A DNA stretch of 64,000 bases from Bacteroidaceae bacterium (lineage in GTDB: Bacteria > Bacteroidota > Bacteroidia > Bacteroidales > Bacteroidaceae): positions 1 through 64,000 of the forward strand of contig JAFZFN010000018.1 in NCBI GenBank assembly GCA_017555875.1, given 5' to 3'. The notes beneath the pieces are model-generated. The model did not search any database and was not told the DNA's origin. It saw only the letters and a program-made list of their open reading frames with translations. Of this stretch, positions 52,686 to 62,720 are shown one piece after another. Position 1 is the first letter of the stretch; each line of letters opens with the position of its first letter. Made by a program: the position numbers and the translations under genes.

Positions 52686-53981
52686 TTAAAATGTCTTTCT
52701 CATGTCTTTCACTCTCACTGCCTTGCCCTCGGCTACGGGGAGTGTGCCCTTGGGGACAAGCTTCACGTAGGGGGTCACGAGGATCTCGTCCTTGAGCTGG
52801 CGGGTAATCTCACGAGTCAGCGAGTGCAGGCGAGCGTAGTCGTCGGTGAAGAGATTCTCGAGCTCTACCTCTACGATCATCTCATCGTTGGAGTCTTGTG
52901 TCTGCAGTGTGATGAGATAGTTGGTCGACAGCTCCTTGAACTGCATGAGGATGGTCTCGATCTGTATGGGGAAGATGTTGACACCCTTGAGGATGATCAT
53001 GTCGTCGCTACGGCCCTTCATGCGGTCGAGACGCTTGTGCTGACGTCCACAGGGACATTCGCCAGGGAGTATGCGTGTGAGGTCTCGTGTGCGGTAGCGC
53101 AGGAGCGGCATAGCTTCTCGATTGATGGTCGTGAGCACCAGTTCGCCCACCTCGCCTTCGGGGACAGGCTGCAGGGTCTCGGGGTCGATGATCTCGACGA
53201 TATAGTAGTCTTCCCAGATGTGCAGTCCGTTCTGCTCTTGACACTCGAATGCCACTCCAGGTCCACACATCTCCGACATGCCGAACGAGTTGTAGGCCTT
53301 CACACCCATCATCTCCTCGATGCGTCGGCGCTGCTCCTCAGAGTGGGGCTCTGCACCGATGACCAGTGTGCGCAGCTTGGTGTCGCGACGTGGGTCTATG
53401 CCCATCTCCTCCATCACCTCATACATGCGGGTCACATAGCTCGGTATGGCATGCAGGGCTGTGGTGCCAAAGTCGGTGATGAACTTCAGCTGGCGCTTGG
53501 TGTTGCCCGCGGCTGCAGGCACGGTGAGCATGCCCAGTCGCTCGGCTCCATACTGGAATCCCAGTCCGCCGGTAAACATGCCATAGCCCGATGAGTTCTG
53601 GAACACATCGTTGGGACGCAGCCCCACCATGTGGAGGCAACGTGCTACAGCATTGGCCCACTCGTCAAGGTCGCGCTGAGAGTGGAGCACCACCGTGGGG
53701 TTGCCCGTCGTGCCACTCGATGAGTGTAGTCTCACCACCTTATCCATAGACACCGACGCCAATCCGTAGGGATAGTTGTCGCGCAGGTCCTGCTTCGTGG
53801 TGAAGGGTATGCGCTGCAGGTCGTCCAACGAACGTATGTCTTGTGGGGTAAGACCCGCTTCCTCAAATCTCTTCTTGTAGAACGGAGAGTTCATGCAGTG
53901 CTTCACCGTCCATTGCAGACGCTCCAGTTGCAGTGCTTCGATCTGCGGTCTGCTCAATGTCTCTTCCTTGTGTAAGTACAT
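52686..53981 (-). CDS. paaK: Phenylacetate-CoA ligase
   Basis: 431 residues, an ANL-superfamily adenylating enzyme. HSSSGTTGNPTVVLHSQRDL (AMP-binding), FGMSEMCGPGVAFECQEQNG and YRTRDLTRI, then DRMKGRSDDMIILKG, are all in order. It makes phenylacetyl-CoA (or an aryl-acetyl analogue) from acid, ATP and CoA. In Bacteroidales it often pairs with indolepyruvate oxidoreductase, but no ior genes are here. Confidence 0.9.
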   Translation of the reverse strand: MYLHKEETLSRPQIEALQLERLQWTVKHCMNSPFYKKRFEEAGLTPQDIRSLDDLQRIPFTTKQDLRDNYPYGLASVSMDKVVRLHSSSGTTGNPTVVLHSQRDLDEWANAVARCLHMVGLRPNDVFQNSSGYGMFTGGLGFQYGAERLGMLTVPAAAGNTKRQLKFITDFGTTALHAIPSYVTRMYEVMEEMGIDPRRDTKLRTLVIGAEPHSEEQRRRIEEMMGVKAYNSFGMSEMCGPGVAFECQEQNGLHIWEDYYIVEIIDPETLQPVPEGEVGELVLTTINREAMPLLRYRTRDLTRILPGECPCGRQHKRLDRMKGRSDDMIILKGVNIFPIQIETILMQFKELSTNYLITLQTQDSNDEMIVEVELENLFTDDYARLHSLTREITRQLKDEILVTPYVKLVPKGTLPVAEGKAVRVKDMRKTF

Positions 53982-54983
53982 ATTATCCTTATTATACCTA
54001 TTTATACTATGTGGAGCCTATCAGAGTCACGAGAGGGGGGATCCCCATGCCCGATTCTCTTTCTCTCCATCCCTTTTTATAACATCAATTTTCAGTTTCA
54101 AGCCGTAAAAGTACACACTTAATTTGGGGTATGCAAGCATGATACCAAAAAAATGTGACCACATGGGCTCTCCAGAGGAGTAGGGCACAGGTACTATTCC
54201 TTCCTATAGCAATGTTCATAAATCGGTTGGCATTGGCAACATCATCGGTTGTCACCGGTGGTGTCGATAGCGATTAAACTGGCATATTAAGGTGTAAAAT
54301 TGTACAATAACCATATTAAAATTGTACAAATATCCACTCCAATATGCCAATGCCAACCTATTTATAGACTTTATAATAAGGAGAAAACCCCCGCGACAGG
54401 CATCCCTAAGTCCATAATCTGTCGCAAACCATGTTTTTCAAGTCTCCAAAGACTTGCACAATATTTGAAAAGCTCTGCATGGCATTTGAAATCCTCTGAT
54501 GAGACAACCGGAAAGCTCCTCGAGATAAATCGCAAGGCTCCGTTATTTGCAACGGAAGGCTCTGGCGGTTTTATTGGAGCCTTCCGTCAGGAAAAATCTC
54601 TTTGTCCATTTTTCTTTTTCTCTTTATTGAAAAATCTTTTTCTCTTTATTCATTTTTCGTTTTCTGTTGTTGCAACCCGTTACGTTTATCTTTGTCTATG
54701 TCATCCTGAGCGAAGCGAACGGATCTCGCGCAGGGACTTAGCCGAGGCACTTTGCGAGTTGCTTCACAATGTTAATTGAGACACTTGTGCGGTAAAATAA
54801 ATGGATGGGTAAACCTCTATATTGTCTCCAAAATTTTTCTATAAAGAAAAATTATAATCGACATTATGTTTAATTACGTTTACAGAAAGAGGGAGATAGT
54901 CCCTCTTATCTGCTGATATATAGCTTGTTGGCGCTTCATTGCGAAATTGATGCAATAATATAAGGTTATAATGTTCAGCGTTG
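53982..54983. other. 1-kb intergenic region with inverted repeats, no clear gene
   Basis: A perfect 14-bp inverted repeat (54225-54238 with 54345-54358, GGTTGGCATTGGCA) surrounds a second one (GGCATATT...) and two AAAATTGTACAA sites 22 bp apart (54296-54307, 54318-54329). A further hairpin ACGGAAGGCTC/GAGCCTTCCGT is near 54559-54594. A GAGCGAAGCGAACGGATC-type repeat lies near 54709-54726. A 159-codon frame at 54300-54779 looks non-coding. Confidence 0.45.
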
Positions 54984-55661
54984 TTAGTCTACATACTGCA
55001 CCTTGTTCCAGTCGCGTGGCTTTGCTGCTGGAGCCTCGTCGGGATAACCGAAGCCTACGCAAAGGCTGAGCTCATAGCCTTCGCTGAAACCGAGTTTCTC
55101 GACCAGCGGTTTGCACACGTCGTTGTCGGTGAGGAAACGCACGGGACTACCCAAGCAGATGGAGCCGATGCCCATGGACCATGCAGAGAGCACCATGTTC
55201 TCGGCCAGCAGGCCACAATCGTAGGCTGAGAAGTCGTAGGCGGGGTCACGAGCGATGAACACCATGGTGGGAGCATCGCGGAAGCAGCCCTTGACCATCT
55301 CGGGATTGAGGTCGGGATGCCCCTTGGCCATAGCCTCGCGCATCTCGTCGAGCAGTTGGGGGTTGTCCACTACCCTCACCTCCCACGACTGCTTGTTCTG
55401 TCCGTTCGGTGCATTGATACCACATCGGAGGATGATGTCCATCTTGTCGCGCTCTACGGCTTGAGGCTTGTACTTACGGATGCTTCGGCGCTCCATGATG
55501 GTTGTAATGACTTGATTCTCTTGTGATTGTTGCTGTTCCCATGCCTCCATTGCCTCCATAAACACTGGTTCGAACTTCTCTTTGTCAGGTTCGTTTGGTT
55601 TTTGCTTACATCCTGCAAACAAGGCGCACAGGATGCCGAGGGTGATAATGCTTTTCTTCAT
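54984..55661 (-). CDS. Nitroreductase-family lipoprotein
   Basis: The start is set at 55661 (MKKSIITLGILCALFAGCKQ), 225 residues with lipobox LFAGC, so it is an anchored lipoprotein; the frame is open further upstream without homology. IMERRSIRKYKPQAVERDKM, GINAPNGQNKQSWEVRVV and CVGFGYPDE are FMN-binding nitroreductase motifs. A cytoplasm-type flavoprotein fold on the periplasmic side is uncommon but known in Bacteroidota. Confidence 0.8.
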   Translation of the reverse strand: MKKSIITLGILCALFAGCKQKPNEPDKEKFEPVFMEAMEAWEQQQSQENQVITTIMERRSIRKYKPQAVERDKMDIILRCGINAPNGQNKQSWEVRVVDNPQLLDEMREAMAKGHPDLNPEMVKGCFRDAPTMVFIARDPAYDFSAYDCGLLAENMVLSAWSMGIGSICLGSPVRFLTDNDVCKPLVEKLGFSEGYELSLCVGFGYPDEAPAAKPRDWNKVQYVD

Positions 55662-55827
55662 AGTCTTTGTTGTTTTTATAGTTTGTAGTTGATTGAGATT
55701 GCAAAGATAAGAAATCTGACCAAGAAACTGCTTGGGTTTTATTGTTAAAAGTTTAAGAGAAGCTATTAAAAAGTGCAAGAAGTTGTTTTTCAGTGTATTT
55801 GAGCTGCTTATTTTTATACTTCTGGTC

Positions 55828-57894
55828 TTATCTCACCACGACCTCGTCTAGGAAGAGGAAGCCGCCATGGTGGCTACGCACGGCTTGGTAGCGTATGTAG
55901 CGGGCTTGTGTCTCTCCCTCCCAACCGAAGGTGCGGAAGCTCACTGAATCGTCGCGAATGACCTCGTTCTCAGTGCGGTAGAGTTCGGTGTAGTCATTGC
56001 CATCAGTCGATGTAGAGATAATGATCTCGGCGGGCATGAACACTCCCGGGCCACATATCTGCATGAAGTCAGCATTGATGGAGTGCAGATAGGTGGTGCG
56101 CTCGAGGTCGATGACAACGTCTACTCCCTTGCGTCCGAGGAATCCTTGCCAACGGCGGTCTCCGTAGGTCCATCCTCCACGCACTCCGTCGACGAGGGCG
56201 CTATCGCCTCCTGCAGTATATCCACCAAAGTAGGCCGATCCATCGACGTACTCCACTTTCTTGCCCACGGCGAGATGCTCGAGGGGACGGTCGGCACCAG
56301 GGCGATTGCCCACTTCGTGGCTGAGGTCGAAGGTGTTGTAATCGGCTTGTTGCAAGTCGGATAGGATCTTCATTGTGCGGTTGCGGAAGTGGTCGTAGTC
56401 CTTGTTCTCAGGTCTGCTCCACCCTACCTCTGCGATGGCTAGCAGGCGCGGATACATCATGTATTCCATGTGTTGCTCGGTGGGGATGTACTCGGCAAAG
56501 AGGTTGCCTTGCACTCCATAGAGCAGCTCCCGTTGGGCCGTAGCAAGTGTGTCGGGCAAGGGGTCATAGCCATATACCTTATTTAATGGGAGGTAACCAC
56601 CGATGGCCTCGGGCTGAGTGTGAGGAGCATCCTGATAGGCATCGAGATAGCAGTATTCGCCAGGTGTCATGATGGCCCGATGGCCTGCAGTGATGGCTCG
56701 TAGGCCGCCCTCGGTGCCACGCCACGACATCACCGTGGCTCGTGGTGCTAGGCCCCCGTCGAGGATCTCGTCCCATCCGAGGAGCTGGCGGCCGTGAGCA
56801 TTGAGGAAGGTCTCGATGCGATGTATGAGGTAGCTCTGTAGCTCGTCCACATCGGCCAATCCCTCGCTCTGCATGCGTGCTTGGCATCGGGCACATGTCT
56901 TCCACGATTGCTTGCTGGCCTCGTCGCCACCTATATGTATATATTCGGAGGGAAAGAGCTCCATCACCTCGGTGAGCACGCCCTCGAGAAACTCGAAGGT
57001 CTGTTCGTTGCCGACGCAAAAGTCTGATTCCTTGTAGGGTATGTGGGAGCACGATAGCTCGGGATATACGGCCAGCACCTCTTCGGAGTGTGAGGGCATC
57101 TCAATCTCGGGGATGATCGTTATGAAGCGTTCCTGAGCGTAGGCCACCAGTTCGCGTATCTCGTCTTGTGTGTAGTAGCCTCCGTAGGCCCCTTCGCTAC
57201 CCTCCTCTACGTATTGTCTGTCGCCGTTCCACCACTCCTTCCATGTGGCTTGACCTCGCCACGCGGCCTTGCCAGTGAGCCGTGGGTAACGCTTTATCTC
57301 GATGCGCCAGCCCGCCGCATCGGTCAGATGCAAGTGCAGATGGTTTATTTTGAAGTAGGCCATCGCATCGATCTGCTTCTTTATGAAGTCTACGTCGAAG
57401 AAGTGGCGCGACACATCAATCATCATGCCGCGATAGGCAAATCGAGGCTCATCTATGATGGTTGTATGTGGGATGTGCTTGCTATCGGCATAGAGTTGCA
57501 ACAGAGTCTGCAAGCCATAAAACAGACCGTTGCTTGTGGTGGCGGTGATGGTGATGCCCTTGCGGTCAACGGTGAGATGATACCCCTCGCTGCTCTCCAC
57601 CTCTGCCAGCTCGTCCACCAGCTTCAATGTGAGGTGCTTGGCCTTCTCGTCAGGAGTGGAGGTTTCGCCAATGACATCTCCCAGTGGTGTGGCCGCAATG
57701 TAGTTGCTCAGGATGTCGTGGTCCTGCTCAGGGCAATGGATCTGAAGCCTGACGGTCGAGTCGAGCAAGAGGCTTCCCCGAGCCTGCTCTATATGATTAG
57801 GTATGGGCACGATGCTTAGCTCCTGAGGCTTGTGTGTGCAGCCCACGAAGAGGCTTCCCAGTACGCTTGCAACAAGGATTGATAGTCTGTTCAT
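55828..57894 (-). CDS. Beta-N-acetylhexosaminidase, GH20
   Basis: 688 residues. It is a lipoprotein by the start VLGSLFVGCTHKP. After a GH20b-type domain, the catalytic TIM barrel has MMIDVSRHFF, HLHLTDAAGW and YIHIGGDEASKQSW, where Asp-Glu (about 320) are the catalytic pair. The C-terminal part (about 555-685) is discoidin/F5-8-like (VIDLERTTYLHSINADFMQI). It releases terminal GlcNAc/GalNAc from glycans, and acts on the surface or in the periplasm. Confidence 0.9.
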   Translation of the reverse strand: MNRLSILVASVLGSLFVGCTHKPQELSIVPIPNHIEQARGSLLLDSTVRLQIHCPEQDHDILSNYIAATPLGDVIGETSTPDEKAKHLTLKLVDELAEVESSEGYHLTVDRKGITITATTSNGLFYGLQTLLQLYADSKHIPHTTIIDEPRFAYRGMMIDVSRHFFDVDFIKKQIDAMAYFKINHLHLHLTDAAGWRIEIKRYPRLTGKAAWRGQATWKEWWNGDRQYVEEGSEGAYGGYYTQDEIRELVAYAQERFITIIPEIEMPSHSEEVLAVYPELSCSHIPYKESDFCVGNEQTFEFLEGVLTEVMELFPSEYIHIGGDEASKQSWKTCARCQARMQSEGLADVDELQSYLIHRIETFLNAHGRQLLGWDEILDGGLAPRATVMSWRGTEGGLRAITAGHRAIMTPGEYCYLDAYQDAPHTQPEAIGGYLPLNKVYGYDPLPDTLATAQRELLYGVQGNLFAEYIPTEQHMEYMMYPRLLAIAEVGWSRPENKDYDHFRNRTMKILSDLQQADYNTFDLSHEVGNRPGADRPLEHLAVGKKVEYVDGSAYFGGYTAGGDSALVDGVRGGWTYGDRRWQGFLGRKGVDVVIDLERTTYLHSINADFMQICGPGVFMPAEIIISTSTDGNDYTELYRTENEVIRDDSVSFRTFGWEGETQARYIRYQAVRSHHGGFLFLDEVVVR

Positions 57895-57948
57895 GGTGGT
57901 TATGGTGATGTGTTTGTGTACGATTTATACGTGTAAAATCATACGCTA

Positions 57949-59142
57949 TTAAGATAGGTTAAGCCCCTCAATCCCAGCGAAGTCAATACCCATAGGTGAC
58001 TGGAACACACGGAGTCCGAATGTGGGGAGCACGGCAAACACATGTTCGAAGATTTCGCTCTGCAGGTGCTCGTAGGGTATCCAGTCGGTGCCGTCGGAGA
58101 AGAAGTAGAGCTCTAGGGGCAATCCCTGTGCCGTAGGTTGCAATTGGCGCACCATGATTGTCAGCTTCTGGTTTACTCGGTGGTGGCTACGCAGGTAGTT
58201 CTCAAGGTAGTTGCGGAAGATGTGTAGGTTGACGACAAACTTATCTTCGCGCTCTACTCCCTCGAGCCATCCCTTCTGCTCGAAGTCGGTCATCTGCTCC
58301 TCGGTGCAGAAGGAGATGGAGCGCATATCGATATAGACGGAGCGCTTCACGCGACGTCCTCCGCTCTCCTTCATGCCGCGCCAGTTTTGGAACGAGTCGC
58401 TCACCAGGGCATAGGGGGGTATGGTGGTGATTGTCTTGTCCCAGTTCTGCACCTTCACGGTAGTGAGCGTCACCTCGACGACATCTCCATCGGCGCCATA
58501 CTTGGGCATCGAGATCCAGTCACCTGGGCGCAACATGTCGTTGGCAGAGAGTTGTACGCCTGCCACCAAGCCGAGGATCATGTCCTTGAACACGAGCATG
58601 AGCACTGCTGCCGAGGCACCGAGGGCGGTGAGTATATAGCCCGGATTCTTGTCGATGAGTACGCTGACGATGATGATGAGTGCGACACACACCACCACGA
58701 TCTTGAGCATCTGGTACACCCCCTTCAGAGGATGGTTCTTGAGGCGGTCCTGCTGATACGATAGTTCGTAGAGCGACGAGAGCACTGTGCATAGTAGCTT
58801 GGCAATGACCACTACGAGGTAGATGGTGTTGACCTTGAGCAGAAACTCCAGCATGTTGTGCCCTTCGATGAAGGTCATGGGCAAGAGCACGGCCACGAGG
58901 ATGGGGGGCACGAGGTGTGTGGTGTCGCGTAGCAGGGTGTCGTTGAACAAGATGTCGTCCCATATCGAGCGTGTGCTCCGGGTGAGTCGCTTGATTAGCG
59001 GGATCACAAGGCGACGACAGAGGAGATTGATGACGACGATGATAAGGGCAACGGCTGAAAGGGTGATGAGCCAGTAGGCCCAGTTGTCGGCGCCGCTATT
59101 GATGCCCCACGAGGAGAGCATGTCGTAGATGGTTTCGTTCAT
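57949..59142 (-). CDS. MscS-family mechanosensitive ion channel
   Basis: 397 residues with membrane helices near 20-45, 90-115 and 145-190. The pore-helix/beta-domain junction GLVAGVQLSANDMLRPGDWI and VVEVTLTTVKVQNWDKTITT are typical of MscS. It releases solutes on hypo-osmotic shock. The -7 box is at 59183-59190. Confidence 0.88.
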   Translation of the reverse strand: MNETIYDMLSSWGINSGADNWAYWLITLSAVALIIVVINLLCRRLVIPLIKRLTRSTRSIWDDILFNDTLLRDTTHLVPPILVAVLLPMTFIEGHNMLEFLLKVNTIYLVVVIAKLLCTVLSSLYELSYQQDRLKNHPLKGVYQMLKIVVVCVALIIIVSVLIDKNPGYILTALGASAAVLMLVFKDMILGLVAGVQLSANDMLRPGDWISMPKYGADGDVVEVTLTTVKVQNWDKTITTIPPYALVSDSFQNWRGMKESGGRRVKRSVYIDMRSISFCTEEQMTDFEQKGWLEGVEREDKFVVNLHIFRNYLENYLRSHHRVNQKLTIMVRQLQPTAQGLPLELYFFSDGTDWIPYEHLQSEIFEHVFAVLPTFGLRVFQSPMGIDFAGIEGLNLS

Positions 59143-59182
59143 TGCTATACCTTATTATATATTATTACATACTATGTGTGAG

Positions 59183-59190
59183 CAAAGGTA
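59183..59190 (-). promoter_or_regulatory. -7 box of the MscS gene
   Basis: Minus-strand TACCTTTG, 41 bp upstream of the start codon. Confidence 0.5.
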
Positions 59191-59249
59191 CTACTTTTTG
59201 TCCATTGCAACAATAATATGTCAATAACAAAAAAAATAAATCGTCAATC

Positions 59250-59282
59250 TTGGCCGCTTATGAAAATAATGTGTTAACTTTG
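59250..59282 (+). promoter_or_regulatory. Promoter of the methylmalonyl-CoA operon
   Basis: TTGG near 59250 and TAACTTTG at 59275-59282, 51 bp before mce. Confidence 0.45.
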
Positions 59283-59332
59283 GAGCCAAATAGATATTTA
59301 CCAAAAGATAACCAATTTTAATTATACAAAAC

Positions 59333-59740
59333 ATGAAAATCTCAAAGATTGAACACCTCGGCATTGCTGTTAAGAGCATCGAGGAGGCACTCCCCTACTA
59401 CGAGAACGTGTTGGGCTTGAAGTGTTACAACATCGAGACCGTTGAGGATCAGAAGGTGCGCACCGCCTTCCTCATGGTAGGCGAGACGAAGATTGAGTTG
59501 CTCGAACCCACCTCAGAGGAGAGCACCATCGCCAAGTTTATCGAAAACAAGGGCGCTGGCGTACACCACGTGGCGTTTGCCGTAGAGGATGGCGTGGCCG
59601 AGGCTCTTGCCGAGTGTGATGCTGCTGGCATCCGCCTTATCGACAAGGCTCCCCGCAAGGGTGCCGAGGGCTTGAACATCGCGTTCCTCCACCCGAAGTC
59701 AACACAGGGAGTGCTCACTGAGCTTTGCGAGAAACCTTAA
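59333..59740 (+). CDS. mce: Methylmalonyl-CoA epimerase
   Basis: 135 residues, a vicinal-oxygen-chelate enzyme. KIEHLGIAVKSIEEALPYYE gives the first metal His and GVHHVAFAVEDG the second; the Glu is in LLEPT and near GVLTELCE. It interconverts (R)- and (S)-methylmalonyl-CoA in the succinate-propionate pathway. Confidence 0.93.
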   Translation: MKISKIEHLGIAVKSIEEALPYYENVLGLKCYNIETVEDQKVRTAFLMVGETKIELLEPTSEESTIAKFIENKGAGVHHVAFAVEDGVAEALAECDAAGIRLIDKAPRKGAEGLNIAFLHPKSTQGVLTELCEKP

Positions 59741-59744
59741 TACT

Positions 59745-59837
59745 AATTCTGAATTTTGAATTATGAATTATGAATTGACTCCGCGGTGAGTGTAATAATT
59801 CAGAATTCATAATTTAGAATTCATAATTCAAAATATC
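59745..59837. repeat. GAATT/ATAATT-type inverted repeat
   Basis: AATTCTGAATTTTGAATTAT and its inverse AATTCATAATTTAGAATTCA flank a short GC-richer centre between mce and mmdA. Probably a folded repeat, not a stop signal, since the operon continues. Confidence 0.5.
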
Positions 59838-61388
59838 ATGTCACAATTAGATAAAATCAGAGAACTCGTAGAGCTGCGCGAGAAGGCCCGCATGGGCGGT
59901 GGCGAGAAGGCCATCCAAAAGCAGCATGAGAAGGGTAAGTACACCGCACGTGAGCGCATCGAGATGTTGCTCGACAAGGGTTCGTTCGAAGAGATGGACA
60001 TGTTTGTCACTCACCGTTGCTACAACTTCGGCATGGAGAAGAAGCAGACACTCGGCGATGGCGTGGTGACAGGTTATGGCACCATCGACGGCCGCTTGGT
60101 ATATGTGTTTGCACAGGACTTCACCGTGAATGCCGGCTCCTTGTCGGAGACTATGGCGATGAAGATCTGCAAGATTATGGATGCAGCCATGAAGATGGGT
60201 GCTCCCGTCATCGGCATCAACGACTCGGGTGGCGCACGCATCCAAGAGGGTATCAACGCCCTTGCAGGCTACTCAGAGATCTTCCAGCGCAACATCATGG
60301 CTTCGGGCGTGATCCCTCAGATCTCAGGTATCTTTGGCCCTTGCGCCGGTGGTGCCGTATACTCCCCCGCCCTCACCGACTTCACCTTGATGATGGAAGG
60401 CACCTCATACATGTTCCTCACCGGCCCTGCCGTGGTGAAGACCGTGCTTGGCGAGGACGTTACTCAGGAGCAGCTCGGTGGCGCATCGGTACACTCAAGT
60501 AAGTCAGGTGTGACCCACTTCACCGCACAGACAGAGGAAGAGGCACTTGCCATGATCCGCAAGCTCCTCTCCTACATGCCTCAAAACAATATGGAGAAGG
60601 CTCCCCGCGTGGCATGCACCGACCCCATCGACCGCAAGGAAGACCTCCTCAACGAGATCATCCCCGACAACCCCAACAAGGCATACAACATGTACGAGGT
60701 CATCGGCGCTATCGTCGACAACGGCGAGTTCCTCGAGGTGCAGAAGGACTATGCTAAGAACATCATCGTCGGCTTTGCCCGCTTCAATGGCGAGTCGGTA
60801 GGTATCGTGGCCAACCAGCCCATGGCCTTCGCCGGTGTGCTCGATTGCAACGCCTCACGCAAGGCAGCCCGCTTCGTACGCTTCTGCGACGCCTTCAACA
60901 TCCCCTTGGTGACGCTCGTTGACGTTCCTGGTTTCTTGCCTGGCACAGGTCAGGAGTACAATGCCGTGATTCTCCATGGTGCCAAGTTGCTCTACGCCTT
61001 CGGCGAGGCTACCGTGCCCAAGGTAACCGTAACACTCCGTAAGTCATATGGTGGTAGCCACATCGTGATGAGCTGTAAGCAGCTCCGTGGCGACATGAAC
61101 TATGCTTGGCCTACCGCCGAGATTGCCGTGATGGGTGCCAGCGGTGCCGCCGCCGTGCTCTATGCCAAGGAGGCCAAGGAGAAGGAAGACCCCAAGGCAT
61201 TCATCGCCGAGAAGGAGGCCGAGTACACCAAGCTCTTCGCCAACCCCTACAATGCGGCCAAGTATGGCTACATCGACGATGTCATCGAGCCTCGCAACAC
61301 CCGCTTCCGCATCATCCGTGCGTTGGCCGAGTTGCAGACCAAGAAGCTCGAGAACCCGAAGAGAAAGCATGGTAATATACCTCTGTAA
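59838..61388 (+). CDS. mmdA: Methylmalonyl-CoA decarboxylase alpha subunit (carboxyltransferase)
   Basis: 516 residues, a biotin-dependent carboxyltransferase. The two crotonase-like halves have the acyl-CoA pocket ([40 protein letters not shown]) and the biotin side ([20 protein letters not shown]). It moves CO2 from (S)-methylmalonyl-CoA to biotin on MmdC, giving propionyl-CoA. In the operon with the beta, gamma-type and biotin subunits. Confidence 0.93.
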   Translation: MSQLDKIRELVELREKARMGGGEKAIQKQHEKGKYTARERIEMLLDKGSFEEMDMFVTHRCYNFGMEKKQTLGDGVVTGYGTIDGRLVYVFAQDFTVNAGSLSETMAMKICKIMDAAMKMGAPVIGINDSGGARIQEGINALAGYSEIFQRNIMASGVIPQISGIFGPCAGGAVYSPALTDFTLMMEGTSYMFLTGPAVVKTVLGEDVTQEQLGGASVHSSKSGVTHFTAQTEEEALAMIRKLLSYMPQNNMEKAPRVACTDPIDRKEDLLNEIIPDNPNKAYNMYEVIGAIVDNGEFLEVQKDYAKNIIVGFARFNGESVGIVANQPMAFAGVLDCNASRKAARFVRFCDAFNIPLVTLVDVPGFLPGTGQEYNAVILHGAKLLYAFGEATVPKVTVTLRKSYGGSHIVMSCKQLRGDMNYAWPTAEIAVMGASGAAAVLYAKEAKEKEDPKAFIAEKEAEYTKLFANPYNAAKYGYIDDVIEPRNTRFRIIRALAELQTKKLENPKRKHGNIPL

Positions 61389-61394
61389 TAAAGA

Positions 61395-61649
61395 GACCCA
61401 CCCCGTCCCTCCCTGTGAGGGAGGGGGAACAGAGTCCACTGAAATAACAAGAAAGGGACCCACCCCCTACCCCTCCCTCTATGGAGGGGAGAGCAGAGTC
61501 CACCAATAAAGAAAAGTATAACTTAAAAAACCTCAACTAACTTCTCCGCGAAGAAAGACGACACTCCTTTATGAATCTGAAGATTCAGTCGTCGCAAACG
61601 ACGCTTTCATACCGCGTCGTCCCCATAGAGGGGGAGTTAGAGGGGGTCT
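61395..61649. repeat. Palindromic element with GACCCACC ends, copy 1 (mmdA/OadG gap)
   Basis: Left end GACCCACCCCGTCCCTCCCT with a GAGGGAGG hairpin, CAGAGTCCAC, a second such unit from about 61458, and a right end GGGGGAGTTAGAGGGGGTC. Same block order as copies 2 and 3. Confidence 0.6.
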
Positions 61650-61655
61650 CCAATT

Positions 61656-62573
61656 ATGAGAAAAACATTAATAACATCCATGATGGTCTTGGCCGCCACG
61701 GCGGGCTTTGCGCAGGGCGCCAAGAACCTCAAGTTCAACGAGATTCTCGTGACCAACACGGCCAGCATCGTCGATGAGTATGGTTGTCGTTCGGCATGGA
61801 TAGAATTTCACAACGATGCGTTCGCCTCGGCCAATGCCCGCAACTGCTTCCTCACGACCGACCGTAGGGTGCTCAACGAGGAGCTCAGCGCCCCCGACCG
61901 CATCAAGATGATGTACCAGATTCCTTCAGGTGATGTGGCCACGCATATCGAGGGCAAGCAGAAGATGCTCTTCTTTGCCGACAACATGCCCAAGCGCGGT
62001 GTCTTCCACACCAGCTTCGCTCTGATCGACAGCACCGAGAACTGGATAGCCCTGTATGATGCCAACGGCACCACCCTACTCGACTCCATCACCGTGCCCG
62101 CCCTCGGCGAGAACCAGTCATACGCTCGCAACAAGGATGGCGTAGGTGAATGGGATATTGTGACCGCCGACAACGTGACCCCCTCAGCGACCAACATCGT
62201 GGAGCAGGGCGAAGGCAAGGTGGCCAAGTTCAAGCGTCTCGATAGCCGCGGCCTCGGCATGACCGTGATGTGCATGGCAGTGGTGTTCTCAGCGCTTGCC
62301 ATCCTCTGGTGGCTCTTCGCCATCATCGGCAAGATCTTTGCCAGCACCATCTCTAGCGCCAAGAAGGCTCCCGCCAAGGCCGAAGCTCCTGTGGCAGCTC
62401 CCGTAGCCAAGGCAAGTGCCGACGATGAGGTGATGGCAGCCATCAGCATGGCCCTGCACGAGCACTTCGGCAACGTGCACGACGAAGAGAGCGGCATCCT
62501 CACCATCGACGGTGGCGAGTCAAGCTGGCACATGCTCACACACACGCACTCACATCCGTATCCGTATAATTAA
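61656..62573 (+). CDS. OadG-type subunit fused to a lamin-tail-like domain
   Basis: 305 residues. A signal peptide (MVLAATAGFAQG), then a lamin-tail-like region (FNEILVTNTASIVDEYGCRS, WIEFHND, LLDSITVPALGENQSYARN), then one membrane helix (MTVMCMAVVFSALAILWWLF) typical of OadG, then an Ala/Pro-Lys-rich linker and a C-terminal segment. It anchors the decarboxylase complex in the membrane. The periplasmic lamin-tail domain is an extra not found in OadG of Enterobacteria. Confidence 0.8.
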   Translation: MRKTLITSMMVLAATAGFAQGAKNLKFNEILVTNTASIVDEYGCRSAWIEFHNDAFASANARNCFLTTDRRVLNEELSAPDRIKMMYQIPSGDVATHIEGKQKMLFFADNMPKRGVFHTSFALIDSTENWIALYDANGTTLLDSITVPALGENQSYARNKDGVGEWDIVTADNVTPSATNIVEQGEGKVAKFKRLDSRGLGMTVMCMAVVFSALAILWWLFAIIGKIFASTISSAKKAPAKAEAPVAAPVAKASADDEVMAAISMALHEHFGNVHDEESGILTIDGGESSWHMLTHTHSHPYPYN

Positions 62574-62580
62574 GAAAGGG

Positions 62581-62709
62581 GACCCACCCCGTCCCTCCCT
62601 GCGAGGGAGGGGGAACAGAGTCCACTGAAAAAAGAGTAATAACAATTAAAAATGCCCACTTGCAGCGATGTCTGCAAGTCCTCCCTCACAGGGAGGATTT
62701 AGGTGGGTC
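62581..62709. repeat. Palindromic element with GACCCACC ends, copy 2
   Basis: 129 bp from GACCCACCCCGTCC to GGTGGGTC, with a CTTGCAGCGATGTCTGCAAG hairpin inside. It fills the gap between the OadG-type gene and mmdC. Confidence 0.7.
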
Positions 62710-62720
62710 CTCACAATAAA

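Noticed and set aside
54300-54779. 159-codon open frame in the PaaK/nitroreductase gap
   Set aside because: It runs through inverted repeats and a known-looking intergenic repeat (giving CHPERSER), has low-complexity Phe runs and no ribosome-binding site; it looks non-coding.
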